64,000 bases of DNA from Mycosarcoma maydis (taxonomy: Eukaryota > Basidiomycota > Ustilaginomycetes > Ustilaginales), in contig NC_026500.1 of NCBI RefSeq assembly GCF_000328475.2, positions 186,001 to 250,000 of the forward strand, given 5' to 3'. Positions 1-9,702 of the stretch are shown here, one piece after another. The number at the start of each line of letters is the position of its first letter. Within the stretch, counting starts at the first letter, position 1. Made by a program: the position numbers and the translations under genes. A model generated the notes under the pieces. That model did no database searches. It was given only the letters and a program-made list of their open reading frames with translations, and had not been told where the DNA came from.

Positions 1-1710
1 AGATGTGCTCGTTGAGTGTTGGAGACAAAGCCGGCCTCGATGCTCTGACTGAGGTGCTCGCGATAATCATCGCTGCAATAAGCGAGATGTGTGCTCCATT
101 GATCTGGATGTCTGGGGTGCCGATAGGGAGAGAAGCCGTAACCAGCTTTCTGCAGCGTCTCATGTGCGGTGAGGATGGCGACTCTCTGTTGCGGATCCAT
201 TTTGGCGCAGTCTTCACAGGACATGATCGGTCCAATGATGCTCTTGTCAAACAAGCTCGCGCTCGCAACGAAATTTCCTGTTTTGACTCGCATTACGTTG
301 CGTTCCCTATAAGATGCAGAGTGGTAGTCTTGATAGCGATAAAGGCGTTTGGGGATCTGCGATGATGCAGTAGTAGTCGCAGCACATACGGATGAGATAA
401 ATCGGGTCAGTCTTGTCGCTGTTCGCGCAAGGCGAGGTGGAAAGCGGGCGCGCTAACTCTCAACATACCTCTTCACATGTATCCTTGCCTTCTTTAAGCA
501 GCTGCCAGAGCTCATCTGCATCTTCGGCACCTGGTAGCCTGCAAGACATGCCGATGATGGCTATCTGCTGACAAGGAGTGCCTTGCACCTTGGAAGACGT
601 GGCTGGCTCATCTCCGCATCGGTGAGAGTCTTTCGGACAGAGAAGACTGAGAAGCCTAACCGGAGTGAACGGAAACTTAGAAGAGAAGAAAGCGTCTACT
701 GCAGCTTGCGCGCATCCGTCTCTCATCGTCCCGCCCAGTAGTAGAAGTTCAATGCAGGGAAGATGAATGCGCGACGCAGAAAGTTGCTCTTGCACCAGTC
801 GGACAGCTTCCGCAAACTGATAACGTGATCGACCAGAGTTCAGGTGCGAGAAGAGGCGGAAAAGGTCGAGCACCATCATATTCTTGGTGCAACTTGGCTG
901 CTCAGAGATCGCATCGTAGCCGATAGCGATCCTAATGTTCCGCTTTGCGATGTCTGACTGCAATTTTGCCCGAAGACGTGTCCACTCGTCGGAGTCCAAG
1001 ACAGGGACAAGAGAGCTTTCAGCAGCAGAAGTTGGATGACTCTCGCTAATGCTGCGAAGTAGCTTCTGAAGCTGCTTGGTGCTAGCGACTTGTACGGCAA
1101 CTCCTCCCACTGCCTCTTGGAAAGAAACTCCTTCTGCTCGAAAATTTTCTGATACAGCCGCGATCGTTTCTTCACTTCCAAAGATTGCGGCACTCTGCTG
1201 ATCACCAACTGAGTGAGGCGATCTCATTCGCAAGTGATGCTCGAGCCAGCACGCGACTCTGATTGCCTCGATGGCTGTGGGCATCACTTCGAGACTGCTA
1301 GACACGTCGACCGATCGTAGAACTGCAATGGTCAAGGAGGATTCTTGGTCCCAGATCGCGCCAAAGTCGCCTTGCATCGCCTGCTTGAAGTCATTTTTGG
1401 ATGCCAGCACCACTCCGATTTGAGCTAGAGTTGTCAGAGAAAGTGGGTAAGAACGCAGCTCCTGAACCAAGGCAGTCTGGGCTAGCTGTTCGAAGGAAGC
1501 AGGGAGCTTGCAAGGCCTGGGGGATCGATCCGGCGCTGACCGTGAAGCTGCATCGGCCTCGTGTCGCAATGCACGGTAGGCCGAGTCAAGGTATGCTTTG
1601 AGGATGACATCGTAGCATGAGACGGTGTGAAGAAGTTGAAAGGTCGCAGGAAGAAGGATCTGTCGGTGGGAAGCATGGACAAAGACGACCTTATGGCCGT
1701 GGGCCTTCAT
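1..1710 (-). CDS. Polyketide synthase, N-terminal part (SAT domain and start of ketosynthase)
   Basis: Partial gene; the 3' part lies beyond the left edge. The ATG is at 1710. Residues 1 to about 375 resemble a starter-unit ACP transacylase (SAT) domain, and a linker leads into a beta-ketoacyl synthase that begins IAIIGMSCRLPGAEDADELW. A 112-nt intron (357-468; donor GTATGT, acceptor GCAG) interrupts it in phase 0; after it the frame stays open to base 1 and reads through the conserved MDPQQR segment. The ketosynthase Cys and all later domains are outside the window. SAT plus ketosynthase is the entry half of non-reducing (aromatic) fungal polyketide synthases, which build pigments or other polyketides from malonyl-CoA in the cytosol. 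The usual SAT nucleophile motif GxCxG is not visible: the aligned place reads IWDQESSL. A divergent FSH-type hydrolase at 3063 may act with it. Product unknown. Confidence 0.9.
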
Positions 1711-1820
1711 GGCTTGGGTTTGTCGATTTGATGTCGTTTGGTAAGGAGATGTTTTGTGGTAAGGGGGTGGTCGAAGCTGATCACGTCCTCTGAACGGGGC
1801 TGGAGTACTTGGCTGAATCC

Positions 1821-1830
1821 CTTTATATGC
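1821..1830 (-). promoter_or_regulatory. TATA-like box upstream of the polyketide synthase
   Basis: The minus strand reads GCATATAAAG, about 110 bp before the polyketide synthase ATG at 1710. Position and sequence fit a TATA element; it is not otherwise supported. Confidence 0.35.
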
Positions 1831-3062
1831 GAAGAGTCTTCGAGAAAGTAGGCAAGCGAGTGAGCCTGAGTGGGTCGTGCGAATTCTGTTTCAGAGAATT
1901 GGCGACGCTGAGACTACGAGTAATCCGAAGAGAGCCAAAGAAGGTGCGAGATCCGATCTTACTTCGGATAACATCCGATGGCGAGCCATGGTTGATTCGT
2001 CCTCATCCGATCCTCGCAGTTAAGGTAAGTGAGTCACCGCGGGCGACGCAGTCTACCTGAACGTGAAGGCTCCGACTGTTTTTCAGCCCTCGATCTGCGT
2101 CTCGCTGAAAGGGTGAACACAATTTCAAGCCGACGGAGGAGCGGGTCGGTTCATCCGAACATGATGTGACAATAGCACTTACGCCGACCTTTTCTAGAGT
2201 TCGACACAGCTGCGGCTAAGTGCACCAAAGAGGTCAGCTGAGCAACGATGTCTTGTTCTCATGGTTGCTGGTGAAGTACAGATGAGTGGCGGGCCTCAGA
2301 CTACGCCATCTGTAGGTGTGAAACAGAACAAAGTGCTGTGGCAGTTTCCATGATAATATGAGACGGTTCTTCCATCAGACGTAATTACAAACGCTGTCGT
2401 AGGCTGTGCCTGCGGACTGTATCAAGGCCCCCTAGTCAGGTCTAAGATCACCGGTCAAATGCGGTTTTGGTGTCGATGACGATCGAGCCGGGATGAAAAT
2501 GTAAGGACTGTAGTAACTAGGCTTTCATCAGCTAAGCCGGAGCCAAGAGCTGATAGAAGTCCGAGAGCAGACTTGATAAGCAAGTTGGAAACAGTCAAAG
2601 AGGCAAGAGCGTTCGCAACAACTCATAATTGAACTGAAAACCGATCGGTGTTTCCGATAGAGACAGCACCTCAGAATCACGAAGCCCTGTAACAATTGCA
2701 ATCGGTCCTTCACCAGAGGAAATCTGAGACTTTTCGGATGCTGCCGACTGCGTGATCACCGTCGTGCCAAACTTTGGGTTTTCCCATAGGCACGTCCATT
2801 GCTGTCTGACTCACTTTTGCTCATACATCTGGGTTCAGGGTAGTGGTTAGCGGCTGCTCCGTAGTACTCCTCTGCGCAACTGGCTGAGAAGTATCAATTA
2901 TGATCCCACGCCACTCAAAAAAGTGGTTTGGGGTCTGTTGATTTAAGAGTGTAAACATCTACAAGGTGAAACGCTTTCAAGCGTCCCTTTGACCCTCAAA
3001 CTACTCAGAGAAAACTTCTTTTCAACGACAAGATCGTCTCATAATCCGGCTTGGAAGGAAGA
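1831..3062. other. Divergent intergenic region between polyketide synthase and hydrolase
   Basis: No convincing gene; the few short reading frames have no recognisable domain. This 1.2-kb spacer would hold the promoters of both divergent genes. The ANT-CGTG-ANT motif so common in later spacers was not seen here. Confidence 0.5.
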
Positions 3063-4098
3063 ATGCATTCTCGTAAGGTACGACTACTAGCTCTGCACGG
3101 CAAAGGCACCTCTGCCAGAATCATGAAGTCGCAGATCAAGCCCATCATCGATCTGCTCGGCGATGTCGTCGAGGTGCATTACATGGATGGTGGAGAGATC
3201 TCTGCTCCGTATCAAGGTAAGTCCTTACAAAGCTTCTTGCTCGCTTGCTACTCTTTTATCGCTCAGAGGCTGAAACCAAACTTGCTCGCATGCAGGCATC
3301 GAAAGCATCTTTCCGAAAGAGTCGTATTATGCATGGTATCAACATCCAAGTCGAAATAAACTGCGAGCTGCTCACGCCAGAATTGCTGAACAAGTATCAC
3401 CGGAAGTCATCGCGAGTCTCAGGTCGCAGCAAAAAGAATCGGTTGCTATCTCTATGAACTACGAACGACAAGACTTTGGCATCTTGACCCCTCCAGAGAC
3501 TCCAACCTTTTCTTCTTCATCTGCTCCATTCTTTCGCATGTTTCCGTGCAGAGCAGAGTCACATGCAGGCAATGGCAGCAGTAGCCTCGACGCTGTATTT
3601 CAGAAGGCCCCCATCGAAGTTGGACGAGGATCTCACGGCCTTGGTCCGGGAGTCGATACGCCAGCCTCACTTCCAAGCTCTGCCGGGACAAGGACGCCCT
3701 TGCACGTGGAGCCGTTCATGTACGACGGGTTAATCTGCTTCTCGCAGGGATGTGCCGTATGTACAGGCTTACTTTTGGAGATGCAAAACAATCTGGGATG
3801 CGCTGGACGTTTGCCGGTACGTCTGGCAATCCTCATGTGCGGAGGCAGACCTTTTGATGCGAATGGAACGATGGAGCGAGTGGACGCGACCAAGGTGGCG
3901 CCCATTTCGATTCGCAGCATTCACATTCATGGGCGTCAGGATGCGGGTCTGGAAGAGTCGAGGAAGCTGGCGTCTCTGTATGTGGATGCCGACAAAGAGG
4001 TGTTGGAGCTGGACATTGGTCATTGTCCGCCAAGACGTAGTTCGGACGTCGAAGTTGTCGTGGCGGCAATCCGACGAGCCATCTCGGAGCTGAGGTGA
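3063..4098 (+). CDS. FSH1/LovG-type serine hydrolase
   Basis: Two exons, 3063-3216 and 3296-4098, joined across a 79-nt intron (GTAAGT...GCAG, phase 1), give about 318 aa. The opening VRLLALHGKGTSARIMKSQ is the classic start of the FSH family (PF03959, alpha/beta hydrolase), and after the intron IESIFPKESYYAWYQ continues the family pattern. The likely triad is Ser201 in CFSQGCA, Asp267 in HGRQDAG and His294 in GHCPPR. The nucleophile elbow normally reads GxSxG; here the first Gly is Cys. Residues about 105-185 are a longer, Ser/Pro-rich insert than usual. LovG-like members release polyketides from their synthase as thioesterases; the divergent neighbour is a polyketide synthase, so an accessory role in that pathway is inferred. 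An in-frame TTG lies 12 nt upstream, but the ATG is preferred because the family starts here. Confidence 0.85.
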
Positions 4099-6228
4099 AA
4101 GGGGGGGGGGGGGTAGTAGGCTCAAACCAGGCGACAAGTGTCGGCATTTGCGATGGAAAGAGACGGACTAATGGCGAAGCATGAAATGAGAATTAATCAT
4201 AGCGACGACCGCGCGAGCATGGGCGCGGTGATGTCTGATAGACTGTCAAGAACGCTCAGAGTCGGACTTGCAAAACATCTTGAAAGTCAAGGAGCTGCCA
4301 CGTGGATACCTGAGCCGGCGGCATGGCTCACTTTGTGTTTTTGTTTCTTTTGGTTTGGAACAAGACCTTGGCGATTCGTAATTGACACAAAGATTACAAT
4401 CACGAATGGAGGTGTAATGGTGAATGGATCCTTTGCAATGGTCGTCGAGCCCAGCAGCGAGGATCGACTCAACAATCAAGAAATTCCTTGAAGATGGCTT
4501 GAATCACATTCACGATTCACGCCACGAGGATGGTACATGGGACGTTGTGCGTGGTCTGTGGAGAAGCATGCTTAGAGAGCCAAGAAGAGCAAGGGGCCAA
4601 GCACCAAGGGGAACTGAAAATATTGAACGTGCTTTCTGCCTTCAATCAAAAACGGTGAATGGCGGCGAGACTTGTGACTGGGCAAGCGAGAAGCCAAATG
4701 GGGCATTTCTCACGATCACGGTGCTATGCGTGAGACATGAATCGCGATTCAGATTGGCCTGCGAGCGAATCTACGGTAAGGAGACAAACCTTAGTTGGTG
4801 GAGCGAGTACCAAAATCACGAATAGGGGCGAGGAGATTGGACCCTGGATTTACGACTCACACTTGCTCGCACTCAGGCTGCTTGAACGATTAATTTAGGC
4901 TCGTCTTGCGGCGGCGGAATCCGCGTTGGTGAGACTTACTGGCTGAGAAAGCGATGCGGGTCAACGTGGCGGGGAGAGGGGCGATAGAAAGGGGCACAGT
5001 GAAAGTCGCGAGTTTGTCGGGGCGTCACCGAACAAGGGGCGACGTCGGGCCACGCCACGCCATGCCACGCCACGCCGCGCCGGCCAAGTCGGTTTCCATT
5101 ATATATTTACGATTCCCACTCGTCTGGTTCCACCGATTGGGTTTCTTTGTCTCTCACTTGCCTGCTACACTTTAGCGACCGCATTTCGATCTGGACACCA
5201 ATCGTGAATGCTGCATAAAAAATGCAATGCGACGGAAAAGATTTACAAGAACGGATAGCTGATTGGCTATCACAGCGCAATCTGTTAATCACGGCTATGT
5301 GGCAATCACGAATCTGGCAGCACGTTGTTCCAAAAAAAGAAACTGAGAAGCAACGAGGAAGAACCATCGTGTAACTCATCACATTTCACATTTCACGGTT
5401 ATAATTAACTTCTGGATAATCGTGAATGAGAATCAAGAGGTCACGATGTCGCTGGCCGACAGGAGAATAGTTGTCTCGAAACGAATCACGAATGTTCAAC
5501 TGGGATTCCCGAATTTTTGAGCATCACCCCATCGTCAATTCACGAATTCGTGATTGTGATTGTGGATCGAAATCACAAAGCGTGAAGGTGAGCGGAAGAA
5601 GAGGCACGAATCGTGTGTATTCGTGATTTGTGAGCGTGCGGTGTGATTTCCGAAAGGGCCGTCTGTGGTTAGCTGGTTGAGTTGGTCCAAGCTGAAGCAA
5701 CAGAGCAGCTAAGTTATATACATAGCGCCCAGTCAAGTCACCGATTCGACATCTACGCGCTGTGATGCACGATGCTCATCGTCTGCCTCCTCATCCTCAG
5801 CCTTCATCATCGGCCTACGTTACTCAGATCAGCGTACATCAATCACATCATCGTTGGCAACCCGTTTCATTTCCTCTACTTGATCGTTGGCGTCGGTGAC
5901 TGACTAGCGCAGCTCGAATCGGCAGCTTTTTGTCAAGCCTCGTTTCCCACACCACTTCATCTCTCACGGTCTACTTTACTTTGCTTTCTGCCCACGCAGA
6001 GCTGATCATTCTACGCAAAATCACTTTGGCTTTCGATTCTTTCTGTGGCATCTGCGCCAACGCTGGGTCGTTAACGTGGACGCTCCCTCGAGCCCTCTCA
6101 ATCTCACACCTCTCCACTGCGGCAAGATCTCTTTCATCACATGCGCCGCGATTCTCTGACACGTTTGTAGAGCTCTCGCATCTTTGGCGCCCATCTCTTG
6201 ATTCCTCTCTGGCTTTCTATCGTCAAAC
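4099..6228. other. Intergenic region with G-tract and many AATCACGAAT-type motifs
   Basis: No gene recognised. A run of about a dozen G follows the hydrolase stop codon directly. From about 4.4 kb onward the spacer carries repeated copies of the ANT-CGTG/CACG-ANT motif, for example at 4398-4407 and 5200-5209, and further copies near 5.29, 5.42, 5.48, 5.54 and 5.62 kb. A short GC-rich stretch near 5.05 kb repeats CACGCCACGCC. The small reading frames here have no family resemblance. Confidence 0.5.
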
Positions 6229-6300
6229 CGGCACTTCTTTCTCCCTCCCTCCCTTTCTCTCTCTCTCTCACACACACACATTCTCTCTCTCCCTTACGGT
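6229..6300 (+). repeat. CT/CA-rich microsatellite leader before TVP38 gene
   Basis: A pyrimidine-rich block of CCCTCCCT, CTCTCTCT and CACACACA units ends about 45 bp before the ATG at 6342. Such CT blocks are common just upstream of start codons in fungal promoters; here it is probably in the 5' leader. Confidence 0.6.
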
Positions 6301-6341
6301 GTTGCTGTCGAGGTCGACCCTTGCGTCCATCCACCGTCACC

Positions 6342-9071
6342 ATGACGGGTGCCGAGCGCCGCAATCATCCTGGCTCTCTTGGTGCTTTGCCAGCACGCTC
6401 GCCCCTTTCTCGCTCGCCCTCGCCCCACAAAAAAGCGCACGCCTCTGCATCCAACGTCATCACTCAAGCTAATGTTTGCTCTATTCTCGCACAGAGGACC
6501 AACCAGCATCCTCACTTCGACACCCCCATCTCCAAGCAGCCCGACTTTGTCCAAGCTTTCGGAGCCACACCTAACTATGAGCTTCCGCCAGATGGCCTAT
6601 TTGAAGCGTCACAACCCGACCCTGCTTCCTCCACTGCTGCGACTGCTGCGACTGCTGCTGCCTCCTCTTCTTCCTATTGGCTCTCTGCCAACAACCGCCC
6701 TCGATCCGTACCTCCCAGAATAGCGCTCGAGTCCAGCAACACGCGCTCCACCAATCCGAGACGCGCAGTGCCTCTCATCGATACCAGCGGACGACCTCAT
6801 TCACGAAGGGAAAGTCTCATGGAGCAAGCTGAGAAGCGCCCCACCAGTCCTCACATCACTTCGGCTACTCCCACCAGCGCACGTCATCATCTCCCCTTTT
6901 CCTTGCAGCAATCGCAGAAGCAGTCCACCTCCCGCTCTGCGTCCTTCCACGAACATGATGTGCACCCCTCGCATCAAGCACATGGCCAATCAGCGCATCG
7001 AGTCGCCTCTCCCTCCTTGCTCAATTCAGGCATCGGTCGTGCTGCCGTCTCGGCTGCACAGTCCATCATGGACGCCATGGCAGGCCGCTCTTCTCCTGTT
7101 ACTCTTCGATCAGCGCATCCCTCCCAGGATGGCAGAGACAGCCTCAGCGACGACGAAGCAGGCAAGGGTCATGGACGCAAAGCTGCCGCTTCGGTTGCTG
7201 CTCGTTTCACTCCTTCCATCTATCATCCGCGCCATCCGGCACCGCATCACCATGCCGCCTCCTTGCACGACAAACAGCGACCCACTTCACCCCATGCTAT
7301 CGGCGCCGACATCGCTTGGCGTGCTAGTATCTCCGAGTCGCGAAGAGCTACCCCTGCTGCCTATCGACCGCAATCCGCTTCGGCCAACAGGCGACGCAAT
7401 AGCGCTCTCATCGATCAGCAGCCCGCCGCCATCGGCGATGACAGCACCGACATGCACCTCCCCAACAGCTACAAATCCACCCACTCCTCCATCACGATAG
7501 GCTCGCCTATTGTCATTCCACAGGCACGTAGAGGCGCTGTCCGATTACGTCCTAGCCGCAAACGTCGCATCACACGTCAGGTCAAGCCGACGCGAACATT
7601 TCGACAGACCATCCTTATATCCATCGCCACATTGGCGCACTTTTTTCGTCTTCTTGCTTCACCCACAGAGGCCTTTCGTCGCTTCACAGAGTATTGCATC
7701 GATACACGCATTGCCATCGACGATGCTTTCAGGGATCCTCAGACCGGCCTGCGCAGCTACTATCCTCCCTGGTTGCAAGCGTACGTGCCGCTGCTCATTT
7801 GGCTCGGCATCAGTCTAAGCAGTACGGCGCTCGTCATCACCTTCCACACCCAAGTCTTTGTCGGCCTCGATCACATGTCGACCTACTTGCAGGGCTTGGG
7901 GCTCTGGGGCAAAGTCATGCTCGGCTCGCTCATCTTTCTCACCACTTTTCCTCCATTGCCGCTCTACTCGACGCTCATCATGCTTTGCGGTTTCACATTC
8001 GGACTTTGGCAGGGCTTTATCATCAGCTACATTGCTGCATTGTCGGGCGCCATTGTCGTGTTCACGCTCAGTCGATCGCTTTTACGGGAGTGGATGGTAG
8101 GGCTGCTCAACAAGAGTGGAGGCCTCAAGAAGGTGGTTCGTGCCATCGAGAAGCAGCCTAAGCTACTCTTTCTGGTGCGACTTGCGCCGTACCCGTACAA
8201 CTTGATGAACACGCTGCTCGCCAGTTCGCCCACGTTGACGTTGCGCACTTATGTGACTTGCACTGCACTCGCGCTGCCCAAACTGCTCATCCACACTGGG
8301 CTCGGCACTTCGATCAAAAACTTTGCAGCGTACAATGGCGCAGGAGAAGCGCAGAGCAAGGAAGATGCCCAGGCGTCGCAGACAGCGGAGCACGTCAAGA
8401 AATGGGCGGGCTTGATTGGCGCTGGACTCTGCTTTGGTATCATGATCTATCTTTTGTCTGTAGCCAGACGTGCGGTCGACGAGTTGGACGACGAAGGCGC
8501 GGACGGCTACTACGACGACGATGTGCTGTACGACGATCAAGATGAAGAGCTGCTCTCCACCGATGACGACGATGAGCGTCATGACGGCGACGATTCGCTC
8601 GACCACGGACAAGGCGTCGACATGCGCGAACGAGTCGGTCCGTCAACGCTGGGCTTCCGAAACGGATATGCACCCATCACATCGTCACCAGAGGAACGCT
8701 TCCGTCAGAGCATGCGTCATCCGCAAGCTGTGCCAGGTCCACTAGTGCTGCCTGGGTCGAGCTATGATCCGGCCGCCTCGGGGTCCGGCTCGTTCGATGG
8801 CAGCGCCTCGGTGGGCAATCGTTCGGTCGACCTCGTCGACAAGATCGCCGAGATGGAAGCACATGCCGAGAACATGCAGTTTGAATCACCATTGCATCAG
8901 GGTTCAGAGCAGGAGCACGTGGCTGGGACAATGATGGCGAGTGCAAAGTGGTCGCACATGGTTGCAGATCTGGAAGAGAGTGTTATTACCAATGACACTG
9001 TCACCAACAAGGGCAGAATCGTGTTCTTGGACCAGGACGGCACGGACGAAGCGGATGAATACCTTGAGTAG
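6342..9071 (+). CDS. TVP38: TVP38/TMEM64 (DedA/VTT) family Golgi membrane protein
   Basis: A single exon of 909 aa starting at CACCATGACG; an open frame extends further 5' but only through a TTG. Residues 1 to about 440 are a Ser/Pro/His-rich, probably disordered N-terminal region. Membrane segments begin near residue 478, and the VTT/DedA domain spans about 525-680, with the hallmarks TTFPPLPLYSTLIMLCGFTF, then SGAIVVFTLSR and the loop RLAPYPYNLMN. A further segment (GLIGAGLCFGIMIYLLSVA) near 690-710 is followed by an Asp-rich acidic tail. Yeast Tvp38 is a late-Golgi vesicle protein, and the wider family contains lipid scramblases (TMEM41B/VMP1). The protein is far longer than yeast Tvp38 because of the extra N- and C-terminal regions. 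Family assignment is firm; the exact transport role is inferred. Confidence 0.88.
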   Translation: MTGAERRNHPGSLGALPARSPLSRSPSPHKKAHASASNVITQANVCSILAQRTNQHPHFDTPISKQPDFVQAFGATPNYELPPDGLFEASQPDPASSTAATAATAAASSSSYWLSANNRPRSVPPRIALESSNTRSTNPRRAVPLIDTSGRPHSRRESLMEQAEKRPTSPHITSATPTSARHHLPFSLQQSQKQSTSRSASFHEHDVHPSHQAHGQSAHRVASPSLLNSGIGRAAVSAAQSIMDAMAGRSSPVTLRSAHPSQDGRDSLSDDEAGKGHGRKAAASVAARFTPSIYHPRHPAPHHHAASLHDKQRPTSPHAIGADIAWRASISESRRATPAAYRPQSASANRRRNSALIDQQPAAIGDDSTDMHLPNSYKSTHSSITIGSPIVIPQARRGAVRLRPSRKRRITRQVKPTRTFRQTILISIATLAHFFRLLASPTEAFRRFTEYCIDTRIAIDDAFRDPQTGLRSYYPPWLQAYVPLLIWLGISLSSTALVITFHTQVFVGLDHMSTYLQGLGLWGKVMLGSLIFLTTFPPLPLYSTLIMLCGFTFGLWQGFIISYIAALSGAIVVFTLSRSLLREWMVGLLNKSGGLKKVVRAIEKQPKLLFLVRLAPYPYNLMNTLLASSPTLTLRTYVTCTALALPKLLIHTGLGTSIKNFAAYNGAGEAQSKEDAQASQTAEHVKKWAGLIGAGLCFGIMIYLLSVARRAVDELDDEGADGYYDDDVLYDDQDEELLSTDDDDERHDGDDSLDHGQGVDMRERVGPSTLGFRNGYAPITSSPEERFRQSMRHPQAVPGPLVLPGSSYDPAASGSGSFDGSASVGNRSVDLVDKIAEMEAHAENMQFESPLHQGSEQEHVAGTMMASAKWSHMVADLEESVITNDTVTNKGRIVFLDQDGTDEADEYLE

Positions 9072-9702
9072 CAGCAGTTACACTCGCTCCCACCACGTTT
9101 CGAATCACCATTCATAGCGGTTGCCTTTTCAACCTCGCCTTGATCGCTCTACTAGAATCACAGTAACCATTGCATTACAACCATAGCTTTGCGTTTGTAT
9201 GTACATTGAATCTTTGGCGATTTTGAGAGTGTGAAAGATACTGTAAATGACGCCGACATGCTTTTGACGAGCACGGAGTGGGTGCGCATTCTGTCACCAG
9301 AGAAAGCCGAGCTATTCGTGATTCACGATTGAAATAAGCTTTTGCGCGACCAGACACTCACGACTCACGACTCGTGACAAGGAACGAGGAGGGAAATCGT
9401 GAATGCAGGATTTTTCACTACTAATTCCTGGCACTGCGGCTTGGGTTGGTTGATGATTGTCAACCACTACCAACACTCACGACTGTCCAGATCGACGTCA
9501 ACGTCACATTCCACCTTCTGATACCTGAACAAGGCGTATGATATATACATCACGATCGGCTGTTCGACACTTGTTGCTTTCACCGTCGATTCTCAGAAAC
9601 ACGCCAAGCCGATACCGGGTTCAGCCGCCACGTTTGTACTTCCATTCGACGCGTTGCGAACTACGTTTCTACTTTGACCAGCACAAGAGTAGCTTGTTCA
9701 CG
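9072..9702. other. Intergenic region with chained ANT-CACG motifs
   Basis: No gene. It holds ATT-CGTG-ATT-CACG-ATT at 9314-9330 and ACT-CACG-ACT-CACG-ACT-CGTG at 9356-9376, with further AATCGTGAAT and ACTCACGACT copies near 9.40 and 9.48 kb. These are compact examples of the window-wide motif. Confidence 0.6.
9539..9548 (+). promoter_or_regulatory. TATA-like box upstream of MYG1-UreG gene
   Basis: TGATATATAC lies about 155 bp before the ATG at 9703. This fits a start in the small first exon better than a start at the downstream ATG 10052, which would be 500 bp away. Confidence 0.35.

Noticed and set aside
6198..6341. N-terminal extension of the TVP38 protein
   Set aside because: Opens at TTG and translates the CT/CA microsatellite; ATG at 6342 has a CACC context.
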